Origin: Anabaena catenula FACHB-362
Lineage (GTDB): Bacteria > Cyanobacteriota > Cyanobacteriia > Cyanobacteriales > Nostocaceae
DNA length: 64,000 nt
Direction: 5' to 3'
Assembly: GCF_014698735.1 (NCBI RefSeq)
Contig: NZ_JACJTQ010000019.1
Location: forward strand, 1 to 64,000
Made by a program: the position numbers and the translations under genes. The notes below the pieces were generated by a model. It had not been told where the DNA came from, searched no databases, and saw nothing but the letters and a program-made list of their open reading frames with translations. Shown in pieces: positions 11,430 through 20,388 of the stretch (position 1 is the stretch's first letter; each line of letters opens with the position of its first letter).

Positions 11430-11841
11430 GCGGCGATTTATTTTTGATGCAAATGTATTGGTGAGTGCATTTTTATTTAGTCAAAGTAAGCCACGTCAGG
11501 CACTAGACAAATCCCAAGATATAGGAATTATTTTGTTGAGTGATTCTGTTTTTACAGAAGCTCAAGAAGTTTTATCACGTCCTCAATTTGACCGTTATAT
11601 AACTTTGTCAAAACGCAAGTAATTTCTAGAAATTTTAGCAGAAACTGCCGAGTTTATTAACATCACTGAACAGGTAAATGAATGCCGAGATCCTAAAGAT
11701 AATAAATATTTAGAATTAGCTGTAAGTGGAAAAGCGGAATGTATTATTACAGGCGATGAAGATTTGCTTGTCCTCAATCCCTTTCAACAAATTTATATTT
11801 TAACAGGTCAGAATTTCTTAGATAAAATTAATGTTGGTTGA
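11419..11841 (+). pseudogene. PIN-domain toxin gene interrupted by an in-frame TAA
   Basis: One continuous frame of 140 codons encodes a PIN nuclease of the COG1569 type: FIFDANVLVSAFLF at residues 7-20 with the first catalytic Asp, then TEAQEVLSRPQF, and after the break TEQVNECRDPKDNKYLELA and IITGDEDLLVL with the later acidic residues. A TAA at 11620-11622 splits it between SKRK and FLEILAE. The family usually has Gln or Glu at this place, so a single CAA-to-TAA change is the simplest cause. The catalytic residues are divided between the two halves, so the product should be inactive unless the stop is read through. Confidence 0.85.
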
Positions 11842-12112
11842 TACAAGATTAGCGTTCATTACTTAGCATTCATTACACTGTTATCAAATTAAAATTTGCA
11901 AACGATGTGGGAAGTGAATTAGCAATAGCAAAATATTGTGTTTGCTTCCAGCGGATATTGCGGATATTGATGATGTAGAAATATTTATACGGTTAATTAT
12001 AGTTCATTAATGTTGGGTATTGTTCCATTGCTCCGCGTTCACGCAGTGTCCCGCAGGGATACGTTCACGTTCCACAAACCAACCTACGAGGAATTGCGAT
12101 TCCACTACTCCT

Positions 12113-12652
12113 TTACTTACTGATGGATTTCCACTCTCCGAAATAGGGTCCGCTTTGGACAGTGCCATCGGGCATGATAGTATCCCAAATTACATTCATG
12201 GCTCGACATATAGCGTCGTGGGCAATGGAAGCATCTCGGAAATCAGCACGAATGAAAACGTTATGCTCACCACCATACAAAAATCTAGCTTTACGAAAAA
12301 TAGCACCAATGGCACTAGCCTGATACAAGTGACTTCCAACCAAATCAGCACCAATCAAATAACACCTAAACAAATTAACACATTCCAAATTAGCATCCCT
12401 GATAATCGCACCATCTAACCGAGCTTCTATCAAGGAAGCACCAAAGAGATCGGCTCCAGTCAGATCGGCTTCACTCAAACAAGCGAAACTCAGATCGGCT
12501 CCACGGAAATTAATATCTCGCAAGATGGCACCTCCGAGGTCAATCCAGTTTCGCCCACAGTTTTTGTCTCTAACTACCACAGCCCCAGCGAAGTTTCGCT
12601 TACCGGAAGCATATTTTTTCAACAACTCTTCAGTGGTAATTTCCCAAACCAT
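12113..12652 (-). CDS. Pentapeptide-repeat protein
   Basis: A 179-residue protein whose centre (about residues 36-110) consists of A(D/N)LxX pentapeptides such as ADLSF, ADLTG, ADLFG, ANLEC and ADLVG, expected to fold as a right-handed quadrilateral beta helix. The C-terminal part (HDAICRAMNVIWDTIMPDGT) is found with many cyanobacterial members. No signal peptide is visible, so it is probably cytoplasmic. Function unknown. The 270 bases between the PIN pseudogene and this gene hold no ORF, only a short repeat-like stretch around 12035-12075. Confidence 0.85.
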   Translation of the reverse strand: MVWEITTEELLKKYASGKRNFAGAVVVRDKNCGRNWIDLGGAILRDINFRGADLSFACLSEADLTGADLFGASLIEARLDGAIIRDANLECVNLFRCYLIGADLVGSHLYQASAIGAIFRKARFLYGGEHNVFIRADFRDASIAHDAICRAMNVIWDTIMPDGTVQSGPYFGEWKSISK

Positions 12653-12663
12653 GATTTAACCTC

Positions 12664-13091
12664 CAATTTCTTTTCTAATTTCAAATATAGTGCTACTAAT
12701 CTATGGTCTACCCTATTTGATGACCCCAGCTTCAACCACACCCTCCAAATCACCGACCTCCCCACCGAACAACTAGCCGAAGCCCAAATCACTAATTATG
12801 ACCCCCAAGGTCGCCCCAACGGTGGCACAATCCTCATCGACTGATGCCAATGGAATCGGCTGGTTCATCGATCCCACCCCCAACGGCAGAGTAGAACTGG
12901 GTACAGCAGCACATGGCAGCAACATCATTAACCCCGACAGCATTCTTACTTACACACCCAACAACAACTTCGTCGGTACAGATACATTCACCTACATCGT
13001 CCTAGACAACAACGCCATCTCCAACGAAGCAACAGTTAGGGACTTCCAGTTAAAAAATATTCCGATTTGTAGTACAGATGTAGGGGTTTAG
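12664..13091 (+). pseudogene. Fragment of a large secreted/surface protein with Ig-like repeat
   Basis: From about 12664 one frame reads LWSTLFDDPSFNHTLQITDL, then LPTEQLAEAQITNYDPQGRP and GGTILID before a TGA near 12842. A second frame continues with DANGIGWFIDPTPNG and then a bacterial Ig/cadherin-like module (ILTYTPNNNFVGTDTFTYIV). In large Nostocales surface proteins the two pieces belong together, so one indel and loss of both ends explain what is seen. No start and no export signal remain. Divergent from the pentapeptide gene. Confidence 0.7.
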
Positions 13092-13105
13092 CATTGCTAA
13101 ACCTC
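13083..13105. repeat. Palindromic repeat GGGGTTTAGCA / TGCTAAACC, copy 1
   Basis: A near-perfect 23-bp palindrome that also occurs at 22306-22328. It overlaps the end of the surface-protein fragment. The following 250 bases to 13359 hold no gene. Confidence 0.75.
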
Positions 13106-13359
13106 ATTTGGCATAGCACTAAAAAATTGAATAATTTATTTTTTGGTACTCTATTAGTGCGATATCGCTTGTGGTGAGTGGAATGCGATCTCTGTATAAT
13201 GCTTGGTCTAATCGAACACTACTGCAAATAACTAGCGACATCCTTAAGAAATGAGAGTTTCAGGTTCTTTGCCAATTTGTCAATTTCAGGGATTTTTGGT
13301 ACATAAAGATTAAGTAACCTACATGGTTGACTGTTATCCCATACTCGACATAAAGCATA

Positions 13360-13623
13360 GTGAGTGCTAAACGTCTACCAGAAACTACCGCCAATGTCAG
13401 AATCACTCGCCAATCTTGGCAACATGGCTTTCTTGAAGGTGAAGTGAGCGCAGGTGATTTTGAATGGCATTTTGAATGGCATTTCCGCCGGGGAGAACTA
13501 TCTGTGAAGCCTTCCCAGGGTCGTGCTTTAATTAAAGAACCTCTCGGCCGCTTTTTGGAAAAACAAGATTACCAGCTAGAACCAGGGGGAGATTATGCTT
13601 TTACTATTCGGGCTGAATTGTAA
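13360..13623 (+). CDS. DUF3146-like small conserved cyanobacterial protein
   Basis: An 87-residue protein starting at GTG. It contains RITRQSWQHGFLEGEVSAG, FRRGELSVKPSQGRALIKEP and LGRFLEKQDYQLEPGGDYAF, features I associate with the cyanobacterial DUF3146 family; this assignment is from memory. The centre shows a duplicated four-residue unit (FEWHFEWHF), a small tandem duplication in the DNA. It is convergent with the YqgF-like gene. Function unknown. Confidence 0.7.
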   Translation: MSAKRLPETTANVRITRQSWQHGFLEGEVSAGDFEWHFEWHFRRGELSVKPSQGRALIKEPLGRFLEKQDYQLEPGGDYAFTIRAEL

Positions 13624-13641
13624 TTAGTTATTAGTTATTAG

Positions 13642-14079
13642 TCATTGGTCATTAGAACTATTGGCAGTTAAGCGATTGAGGTAGCGTTCAATTAAGAGAA
13701 TAGCCACAATGTCATCTATTGGTCTTGGTGGTTGTCGCATACCCTTGGGTAATAGTTTGGTGATTCCTGTGGGTGGAAACATCTGCCAATAGCGATCGCG
13801 TGCTTCTAAAGTGCTATAGCGCTCATCGACTAAAATTATATTCAGCTTGTCTGTTAATTCCTGATTTAATTGCTGTTTCCACTTCTTGGCAGTTGTTTGG
13901 TCGCCCATTACGACTAAAGAAACTGGGAATTTCTGGCGCAGTGATTCAATGTGAGCGATCGCATCGGCAGCAGGCACAACTTGATGATAATACAGTTGCC
14001 GATCCAGTCCCATCACTGCCACACCACATTTATCTCGACCGGGATCAAAGCCTAAAATTGCTGGTTGTGTATTAGTCAT
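13642..14079 (-). CDS. YqgF/RuvX-like RNase H-fold protein
   Basis: A 145-residue protein with GFDPGRDKCGVAVMG near residues 9-23, the YqgF/RuvC-type first strand with its catalytic Asp, SLVVMGDQTTAKKW near 54-67, VDERYSTLEARDRYW near 83-97 and PPRPIDDIVAILLIERYL near 117-134. Relatives act in pre-16S rRNA processing or as Holliday-junction resolvases; the cyanobacterial branch has no settled function. The ATG sits at the inner edge of a GTCATTGGTCATTA tandem repeat, so the first residues MTN derive from the repeat. Confidence 0.8.
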   Translation of the reverse strand: MTNTQPAILGFDPGRDKCGVAVMGLDRQLYYHQVVPAADAIAHIESLRQKFPVSLVVMGDQTTAKKWKQQLNQELTDKLNIILVDERYSTLEARDRYWQMFPPTGITKLLPKGMRQPPRPIDDIVAILLIERYLNRLTANSSNDQ

Positions 14080-14103
14080 TGGTCATTAGTCATTGGTCAT
14101 TGG
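14070..14103. repeat. Short tandem repeat (ATGACTAAT/ATTGGTCAT type)
   Basis: Alternating ATTAGTC and ATTGGTC units cover the start codon and leader of the YqgF-like gene. This is a short tandemly repeated sequence typical of heterocyst-forming cyanobacteria; a relative lies at 18119-18182. Confidence 0.85.
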
Positions 14104-14184
14104 TAATAATTATTCTCTCCCCATCTCCCCATCTCCCCGTGTCTCCGCGTCTCTCCATTGGTCACCTGTTACCTGTCACCTAAT

Positions 14185-15633
14185 TTACGTGCTAAAAATA
14201 ACTTGCCCATTAAAGATTGCTACTAGTTTGACTCTCAGCGGACCCGCTGTATAAGTATCAGCCGCCGCTATTGCTTTTATTTCCACAGGTTGTTCAAACT
14301 GCTGCAATTGGTTAAAAAAGCGTAAAAAAGTACCATCTATTTGCACAGTTTCGACTATGCCAGCATTTCGGGCGCGAAATTGAGAAGCGGAAATCAGTAA
14401 ATCAATTCGTTGGCGCAGTTGATAAGATGTCATAGTTTTCATATCAGCAGAGGTTGTCGCCAATACCTGATCTGTGGAAAATACCAGCAGATTTCGAGAT
14501 GCATCAGCAAAAAATTCTATCTGCTTTTCTCCTCTAACATAATTACCCGCAGAGAAAATCCGCACCACATATTCTCGACCATCATCAATCTGCTTGATCA
14601 GTTGCTCAACCTTGTCTTGGGTTAAACGCAATAGTTCCGTATTTCCAGTAGTTGTCCCTGGTTCAGCTAATTGAATATTAGCAGTGCGGTTAGCTTCCTG
14701 TAGAATTTGGATAACTACCTGACGAGCCGCAGCCGGTTGAGTGACGCGAACTACACCAGATGCTATGACTTGTCCGCGAACTAAAGCCAGCTTACCTAAA
14801 CGTAGGTCACGGTAAGACTGATAATATTTTTCTAGCCTTGCTACTTCCTGTTCTAAATATTCTTGCTGTTTTTCCAATTCTTTGAGGCGAGACTCCCTTG
14901 TAGCAATTACTTGCTCTCGCTTTTGAATTTCTAGATTACGATTTTGAATAAGTTGGTCTAACTGGGCAATTTTCTGATCGCGTTTTTCAATAGCTGTCTT
15001 CGCTTCATCAATTGCTTTTTTTGCCTCTGTATATAGTCGCTGACGTTCTGTCTTTAATTGTTCAACAGCTGCTTGCAATGTCTGTCTTTGATTATAAAGA
15101 CTCTGTAGTTCAGCTATGGATTTTTGGTACTGAACAACTACTTCACCCAGTCGGCTTTGAGTTCCTTGGAGTTGAGCTTGAGTTTTAGCTTGTTGGCTAA
15201 TGGTGCGGTTGAGTTGTGCTTGTGTGATTCGTTGTTTGGCATTGACCGCTTGCAATGACTTATTGATTTCCTGTAAATCTTGCTGTGCTTGAGCTTGGTC
15301 TTTTCTAGCTTGGTTTAGCTGATTTTCTACTTGGCTTTTTTGGGTTTCTGCCGTTTTTAGTTGTTCCCGCTTGTTTCTGAGGTCTCTTTGAATATCCTCT
15401 AACTCAAAAACCCCTTTCCTCAATCCTTCGTCAGCGGCAAATAAAATCGCTAGAGTTGAGGCGGAAATTAAACCACCTGTAAAAATAGTGACTAGTACTG
15501 CCGTTTTTTTGGGACGAAGGTTGAATAGTGAGAGACGTGCTTTGCCAACTCGTGTGCCGATGCGATCGCCCACGGTGGCAATTACGCCTCCCAAAATTAA
15601 AATTGCTGCGATGAGGATGTACCCGGTGGTCAT
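14185..15633 (-). CDS. DUF3084 family membrane-anchored coiled-coil protein
   Basis: A 482-residue protein with two N-terminal hydrophobic segments (about residues 4-24 and 45-68) around the basic linker GTRVGKARLSLFNLRPKK, then a long Gln/Glu/Lys-rich coiled coil (about 75-280) and a C-terminal globular domain. This layout matches the cyanobacterial DUF3084 family. It is probably tethered to the inner face of a membrane; the function is not known. It lies between the YqgF-like gene and ntcA, all on the minus strand. Confidence 0.85.
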   Translation of the reverse strand: MTTGYILIAAILILGGVIATVGDRIGTRVGKARLSLFNLRPKKTAVLVTIFTGGLISASTLAILFAADEGLRKGVFELEDIQRDLRNKREQLKTAETQKSQVENQLNQARKDQAQAQQDLQEINKSLQAVNAKQRITQAQLNRTISQQAKTQAQLQGTQSRLGEVVVQYQKSIAELQSLYNQRQTLQAAVEQLKTERQRLYTEAKKAIDEAKTAIEKRDQKIAQLDQLIQNRNLEIQKREQVIATRESRLKELEKQQEYLEQEVARLEKYYQSYRDLRLGKLALVRGQVIASGVVRVTQPAAARQVVIQILQEANRTANIQLAEPGTTTGNTELLRLTQDKVEQLIKQIDDGREYVVRIFSAGNYVRGEKQIEFFADASRNLLVFSTDQVLATTSADMKTMTSYQLRQRIDLLISASQFRARNAGIVETVQIDGTFLRFFNQLQQFEQPVEIKAIAAADTYTAGPLRVKLVAIFNGQVIFST

Positions 15634-15822
15634 CTTCAGCTACCGTTCACGTAGTGTGTCGGAGGCATAATGCTTCCAGATACAGCCTACTACTTTCAAC
15701 CCTGTTCTGGTGGGGGATAGAGATTGGCAAGGCCAGAAATTACTCAATTTTTAGATTTACCTCCGATTGTGGGTGTCCTTTCTGAAAACAAAACCTGTCC
15801 CAACTCATTCCCCCAGTAGCTT

Positions 15823-16494
15823 TTAAGTAAATTGTCTACTCAAGGTGACAGGCTTATGCACAGTAATTTTTTTCTTGTGAATCGAAATCATTTTTTTCTC
15901 ACGCAAATCTCCGAGTAACCTGGTGACGGTGACACGAGTAGAACCAATTGCTTCAGCGATCGCTTGATGAGATAACTTCAGATCAATAGTGATACCATCG
16001 GCACAAGGAACACCAAAATCTCGACAAAGAATTAACAGAAAACTTATCAACCTAGAACCCATATCTCGGTGAGCGAGGGTTTCAATCATCATCTCTGTCT
16101 GGAGAATCCGTGAAGACAGACCCCGCAACATCAACATGGATAATTCGGGATTTTCCTTAAGAGCTTGCTCCACTTGTTCAATTGGTGCTGAAAGCAATTC
16201 TACAGCCGTAAAAGCGACTGCATGGTAAAACCTATCAGACTTGTTACCCGTTAGCAGTGACAACACACCAAACACACTATTTTCCCGCAGCAGCGCTACC
16301 GTTATTTCTTCTCCTGCCTCGTACACCCTGGAAAGTTTCACAGCACCCTTGAGAAGAAAATAAACTCGTTCGGCAGGATCGCCGGGAAAAAAGATAGTTT
16401 TGTTGCGTTCAAACGTTTCCACAACCGGCGGAAACGCTCCGGTCGCCATCTGACGAAAAACATTTGCTAGGGCTTTATCTTGTGTCACGATCAT
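15823..16494 (-). CDS. ntcA: Global nitrogen regulator NtcA
   Basis: NtcA is the CRP/FNR-family activator that senses 2-oxoglutarate and binds GTA-N8-TAC sites to switch on nitrogen-assimilation and heterocyst genes. The 223-residue product has the effector-binding beta barrel ([38 protein letters not shown]), the dimerisation helix around residues 115-140, and the helix-turn-helix [20 protein letters not shown] near 175-194. Length and ends are those of the family. I saw no perfect GTA-N8-TAC in its own upstream region. A perfect one lies at 49533-49548 before the natD-like gene. Confidence 0.98.
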   Translation of the reverse strand: MIVTQDKALANVFRQMATGAFPPVVETFERNKTIFFPGDPAERVYFLLKGAVKLSRVYEAGEEITVALLRENSVFGVLSLLTGNKSDRFYHAVAFTAVELLSAPIEQVEQALKENPELSMLMLRGLSSRILQTEMMIETLAHRDMGSRLISFLLILCRDFGVPCADGITIDLKLSHQAIAEAIGSTRVTVTRLLGDLREKKMISIHKKKITVHKPVTLSRQFT

Positions 16495-17299
16495 CTACCT
16501 TCCCCTACCCAATGCCGGAAAAACAAAAACTGATTACCTAAGAATACACCTGAAAAATCAAGAAAGCACCGTCAACCTTTTTGTTTTTTCCTATACTCAA
16601 ATTTAATTCTTCATAGTTATTTGTTTATTATGATACATAATTATTGTTATTTTTAGCCAGGAGTTGTTGATAAGTGGTTTCATAAACTCAAATAAAGAGG
16701 TTTTTTCTCTAAAAATTTTCCATATCTTTATAACTTCTTAAACAATCAGCAGCAATTTTGTTGCCCTCAACACCCTGACTGAAAACAAGCCAACCGGCAA
16801 ACGGACACAAGCAACAGGTAGAAGGAACTAAGTTTTTTGATGTATTCCGGTGACGTAGTTCCAGAGGGCTACTAACTCTTAGTGAAATTAAAAATTAAAA
16901 AAATTAAAAAAATTAAAAAAATTAAAAAAGCTTATTCAACAAGCTTTTTAGCGCTTCTAAGTATGTGCTTCATTTCTCCTAACCTGTACGACTTAATGAG
17001 AATTTTCGCCAATCCCGTAGTCAACAAAATTAAAGGAATTGAGAATACAGTAGTGCTTCTTGGCGATTCCTAATTGCCAATACCATCAATTACGTGACCT
17101 CCTTCGAGATAAGATTTCAGCCAAAAAAGAATTTTTGACACATTTTGTGCAATGGGGCGGCAGATGAAAATCACTATCAGCTAATCGCAGCATAAATCTC
17201 TCCTCTCCACCTATAACTCCTTACACCTAAACTACTTCTTTGTCAAAATAGGCTCAGATTCTAGTATGCTCCTATTGGTTGATCAAATTAACAATTTCT
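16495..17299. other. Divergent ntcA-fabI intergenic region with tandem repeat and hairpin
   Basis: This 805-base gap holds the ntcA and fabI promoters. At 16885-16929 the unit AATTAAAAA is repeated about five times. Immediately after, AAAAAGCTT (16925-16933) pairs with AAGCTTTTT (16941-16949), which looks like a bidirectional terminator although no annotated gene ends here. A 63-codon frame across the repeat has no ribosome site and is not called. Confidence 0.6.
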
Positions 17300-18076
17300 A
17301 TGCTGAATCTGTCTGGAAAAAACGCCTTAGTAACAGGTATTGCCAATAACCGCTCAATCGCCTGGGGTATTGCTCAACAACTCCACAAAGCAGGGGCTAA
17401 CTTGGGTATTACCTACTTGCCAGATGAAAAAGGTAAGATGGAGAGAAAAGTGGCGGAGTTGGTAGAACCCCTGCAACCCAGCTTATTCCTCCCTTGCAAT
17501 GTAGAAAATGACGAGCAGATTAAATCGACCTTTGAGACAATCAAACAAGAATGGGGGAAAATAGACATCCTCATTCATTGCCTAGCGTTTGCAAACAAAG
17601 ATGATTTAAGTGGAGATTTTAGTCAAACTTCCCGTTCTGGTTTCAATAAAGCTTTGGAAGTTAGCACTTATTCACTAGTGCAGTTAAGTGGTGCTGCTAA
17701 ACCTTTGATGACAGAAGGAGGTAGTATTGTTACTCTCACCTATTTGGGCGCAGTCCGAGCCATTCCCAACTATAACATCATGGGAGTTGCTAAAGCTGGA
17801 TTAGAAGCAAGTGTACGTTACTTAGCTGCTGAACTAGGTCAACAAAATATTCGGGTGAATGGGATATCAGCAGGACCCATCCGCACTTTAGCATCTTCAG
17901 CAGTAGGTGGGATTTTGGATATGATTCATCATGTTGAACAAGTCGCTCCCCTGCGTCGTACTGTCACTCAGTTAGAAGTCGGCAATACAACAGCTTTCTT
18001 GTGCAGTGATTTAGCCAGCGGTATTACTGGGCAAATCCTGTATGTAGATGCAGGATATGAAATCATGGGAATGTAA
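17300..18076 (+). CDS. fabI: Enoyl-[acyl-carrier-protein] reductase (NADH) FabI
   Basis: FabI performs the last reduction of each fatty-acid elongation cycle. The 258-residue SDR protein has the modified nucleotide motif VTGIANNRSIAWGIA (residues 11-25), and the active-site set Tyr148, Tyr158 and Lys165 (TYLG ... YNIMGVAK), matching E. coli Tyr146, Tyr156, Lys163. The C-terminus GQILYVDAGYEIMGM is typical. The ATG at 17300 is preferred over an upstream TTG at 17279 because it starts with the family sequence LNLSGKNALVTG. Confidence 0.96.
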   Translation: MLNLSGKNALVTGIANNRSIAWGIAQQLHKAGANLGITYLPDEKGKMERKVAELVEPLQPSLFLPCNVENDEQIKSTFETIKQEWGKIDILIHCLAFANKDDLSGDFSQTSRSGFNKALEVSTYSLVQLSGAAKPLMTEGGSIVTLTYLGAVRAIPNYNIMGVAKAGLEASVRYLAAELGQQNIRVNGISAGPIRTLASSAVGGILDMIHHVEQVAPLRRTVTQLEVGNTTAFLCSDLASGITGQILYVDAGYEIMGM

Positions 18077-18118
18077 TAGGGACAAATCAAGTCAAAAGTC
18101 AAAAGTCAAAATTAGAAA

Positions 18119-18182
18119 CCTAATGACTAATGACTAATGACTAATGACTAATCACCAATGACCAATCACCAATGACCAATCA
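18119..18182. repeat. Short tandem repeat (ATGACTAAT then ATGACCAATCACCA)
   Basis: Four to five copies of the 7-base unit TAATGAC are followed by two and a half copies of a 14-base CACCAATGACCAAT unit. The last unit supplies the ATG of hisB. Confidence 0.9.
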
Positions 18183-18768
18183 CCGCATTGCCACAGTTCA
18201 CCGCACCACGGGTGAAACTGATGTCCATGTCACCATCAACCTCGATGGTACAGGTATCTGTAAAGCCTCGACAGGTATTCCCTTTTTGGATCATATGTTG
18301 CATCAAATTTCCTCCCACGGACTATTTGACTTGGATATTCAAGCCAAAGGGGATTGGGAAATTGATGATCACCACACCAATGAAGATGTCGGTATTACCT
18401 TGGGACAAGCCTTACATCAAGCACTGGGGAATAAAAAAGGTATTGTCCGCTTTGGTAATTTTCTCGCACCTTTAGATGAAGCTCTAATTCAAGTAGCATT
18501 AGACTTTTCTGGACGACCTCACCTCAGTTATGGCTTGCAACTTCCTACTCAACGGGTGGGAACCTATGATACTCAATTGGTGCGTGAATTCTTTGTAGCT
18601 GTAGTCAATCATAGCCAAATGACGCTGCACATTCGCCAACTAGATGGCATTAATTCCCATCATCTTATTGAAGCAACTTTTAAAGCCTTTGCTAGAGCCA
18701 TGCGAATGGCAGTAGCAATTGATCCACGCCGTGAGGAGACTATTCCTAGTTCCAAAGGTGTGCTATAA
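18172..18768 (+). CDS. hisB: Imidazoleglycerol-phosphate dehydratase HisB
   Basis: HisB carries out the sixth step of histidine biosynthesis. The 198-residue protein has the Mn-binding histidine/glutamate motifs [16 protein letters not shown] and [11 protein letters not shown], and the C-terminal [18 protein letters not shown]. The start ATG lies in the tandem repeat 18119-18182, so residues MTNHR are repeat-encoded and no Shine-Dalgarno site is evident; conserved homology begins at RIATVHR. The 95-residue frame overlapping it in frame 2 is a shadow. Confidence 0.95.
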   Translation: MTNHRIATVHRTTGETDVHVTINLDGTGICKASTGIPFLDHMLHQISSHGLFDLDIQAKGDWEIDDHHTNEDVGITLGQALHQALGNKKGIVRFGNFLAPLDEALIQVALDFSGRPHLSYGLQLPTQRVGTYDTQLVREFFVAVVNHSQMTLHIRQLDGINSHHLIEATFKAFARAMRMAVAIDPRREETIPSSKGVL

Positions 18769-18795
18769 GTTACTACTGAAAGTTTCACTCAGCTA

Positions 18796-18851
18796 CTCGG
18801 TTGACGATAATTAACACATTAAATAGAGACAGTTATTATCGTCCTACCGAG
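18796..18851. repeat. Long imperfect hairpin between hisB and the ABC ATPase gene
   Basis: CTCGGTTGACGATAATTAAC at 18796-18815 pairs with GTTATTATCGTCCTACCGAG at 18832-18851 with few mismatches. No T-run follows, so it is either an mRNA-stabilising hairpin, a weak terminator or a small inverted-repeat element. Confidence 0.7.
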
Positions 18852-18899
18852 CAACTTGTAATTAATCACACATAGCCGGGAATTGGTCATTTAACCGCA

Positions 18900-19883
18900 A
18901 TGAATGCTGTTGCAGATACCCCTGAACCCCAACTCAATCCTGTAGAACAACCACCAGTCGTCCTCACTTCTGAGTTGCGAAAAGTTTATCGCACTGGGTT
19001 TTGGCTGAATCAAAAAGTTGTATCTCTCAAAAGCTGTTCTTTACAAGTTTACCCAGGGCAAACCTTTGGCTTACTTGGTCCTAATGGTGCTGGTAAAACA
19101 ACGCTGTTAAAACTGTTATTAGGAATTATCCGTCCTTCCTCTGGGAGGGGCTTATTATTAGGTAAGCCATTAGGCGATCGCTCTGTGAAGCAACGTATTG
19201 GCTATTTACCAGAGAATCCCTATTTGTACGACTATCTCACGGGTTGGGAATTTTTAGAATTAGCTGCTGGGTTATTCCAAATTCCCCAACGGATACAACG
19301 TCAACGTATTCCCGAATTACTAGAATTAGTTGGTTTATCCCCAGCTGATGCTCGCAAAAAGCTGATGCGCCGCTATTCTAAAGGTATGCTTCAGCGTGTT
19401 GGTATGGCTCAAGCATTAATTAATGACCCAGATTTGGTATTTCTAGACGAACCAATGTCTGGACTTGATCCTCTGGGACGCTACCAAATGCGCGAGATTA
19501 TCCTTTCTCTCAAATCTGCTGGGAAAACCATATTTTTCAATAGTCATGTTTTGAGTGAAGTAGAACAAATTTGCGATCGCGTAGCTATTCTTGATCGAGG
19601 ACAGTTAATTTGCTCTGGTTCCCTTAATGAACTCTTAGGCACAGAATACACATATCATATCAAAGGTCAAGGGGGTGACGGAGAAATTCTCAAAACCAGG
19701 ATATCCGATCTAAAATTTGAGCCTGATGGTTCTTGGCAAGGCATACTACAAGATGACTACTATGATTTTATTGCCAGTCTCCGGTTAATGGGAGGAGAAA
19801 TCATCGCCATGAATTTATCTCATCAATCTCTAGAAGAGTTTTTTATCCAACAGATCCAAAAACAAAATCATTCGCTTAACTAG
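18900..19883 (+). CDS. ABC transporter ATP-binding protein (CcmA/NatA type)
   Basis: A 327-residue ATPase of the CcmA class. Walker A is LLGPNGAGKTTLLKL near residue 62, the signature region is YSKGMLQRVGMAQAL near 161 (variant of LSGGQ with SKGM), Walker B is LVFLDEPMSGLDPLG near 178 and the H-loop is FNSHVLSEVEQ near 212. About 25 N-terminal and 90 C-terminal residues extend the core. No permease gene is adjacent, so its membrane partner must be elsewhere. Cargo cannot be inferred. Confidence 0.88.
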   Translation: MNAVADTPEPQLNPVEQPPVVLTSELRKVYRTGFWLNQKVVSLKSCSLQVYPGQTFGLLGPNGAGKTTLLKLLLGIIRPSSGRGLLLGKPLGDRSVKQRIGYLPENPYLYDYLTGWEFLELAAGLFQIPQRIQRQRIPELLELVGLSPADARKKLMRRYSKGMLQRVGMAQALINDPDLVFLDEPMSGLDPLGRYQMREIILSLKSAGKTIFFNSHVLSEVEQICDRVAILDRGQLICSGSLNELLGTEYTYHIKGQGGDGEILKTRISDLKFEPDGSWQGILQDDYYDFIASLRLMGGEIIAMNLSHQSLEEFFIQQIQKQNHSLN

Positions 19884-20388
19884 TAGAGGCTGAGATCAAC
19901 AATTAAAGAGTAAAAATTTTTCCAAGTACGATCATCACAACTGCTGATACCATTTGGAATTTGAGATTTTGGATTGTCAAAAACTTACTATACAAGCTTT
20001 TGAGTATTTCATTAGTCCCTATTCTTGTCCAAATTGGTATGAGAATATTACGATGTAACCGCGACTTATAATCGCTTTATTAAAGTGTGAAATTAGACTT
20101 TTAAAATATCTTCATAAAATTAAAAATCAACTTTTGGGAAATTTTGATTCTTGAGCATTGACTATTTTGACAATCCTTGGTCTAATCATTGACAATCCAT
20201 GGCTTCAAACTCATTTGGCTTTAAATTAACTTTACTAAAATTTCAAAATAAATCCCTAAGTTATATCCGGAAAATCCAGGATTTTTCAGAAAAGAACAGT
20301 GTCGGGGAACTTGAATATTTAAGTATAGTCAACGTTAAAATGTCTAGACAGTACTTCACAGATAGTAGTTTCATAATCTCAGGTAAAG
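19884..20388 (+). other. Intergenic region before the polysaccharide export gene
   Basis: This 505-base stretch is AT-rich and shows no convincing gene. A 65-codon frame (20199-20396) overlaps the next gene, has no ribosome site and no recognisable motif, and is not called. The promoter of the export gene should lie here. Confidence 0.5.

Noticed and set aside
12020-12418. 132-codon plus-strand frame with QISTNQITPKQIN
   Set aside because: It is the antisense of the pentapeptide-repeat gene; the repeat nature of that gene makes the opposite strand look repetitive and open.
16495-16900. NtcA autoregulatory site upstream of ntcA
   Set aside because: I scanned for GTA-N8-TAC and found no perfect match in this region; degenerate sites cannot be judged by eye.
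16882-17073. 63-codon frame beginning MKLKIKKIKKIKK
   Set aside because: Its first third is only the translated AATTAAAAA tandem repeat, there is no ribosome site, and a terminator-like hairpin lies inside it.
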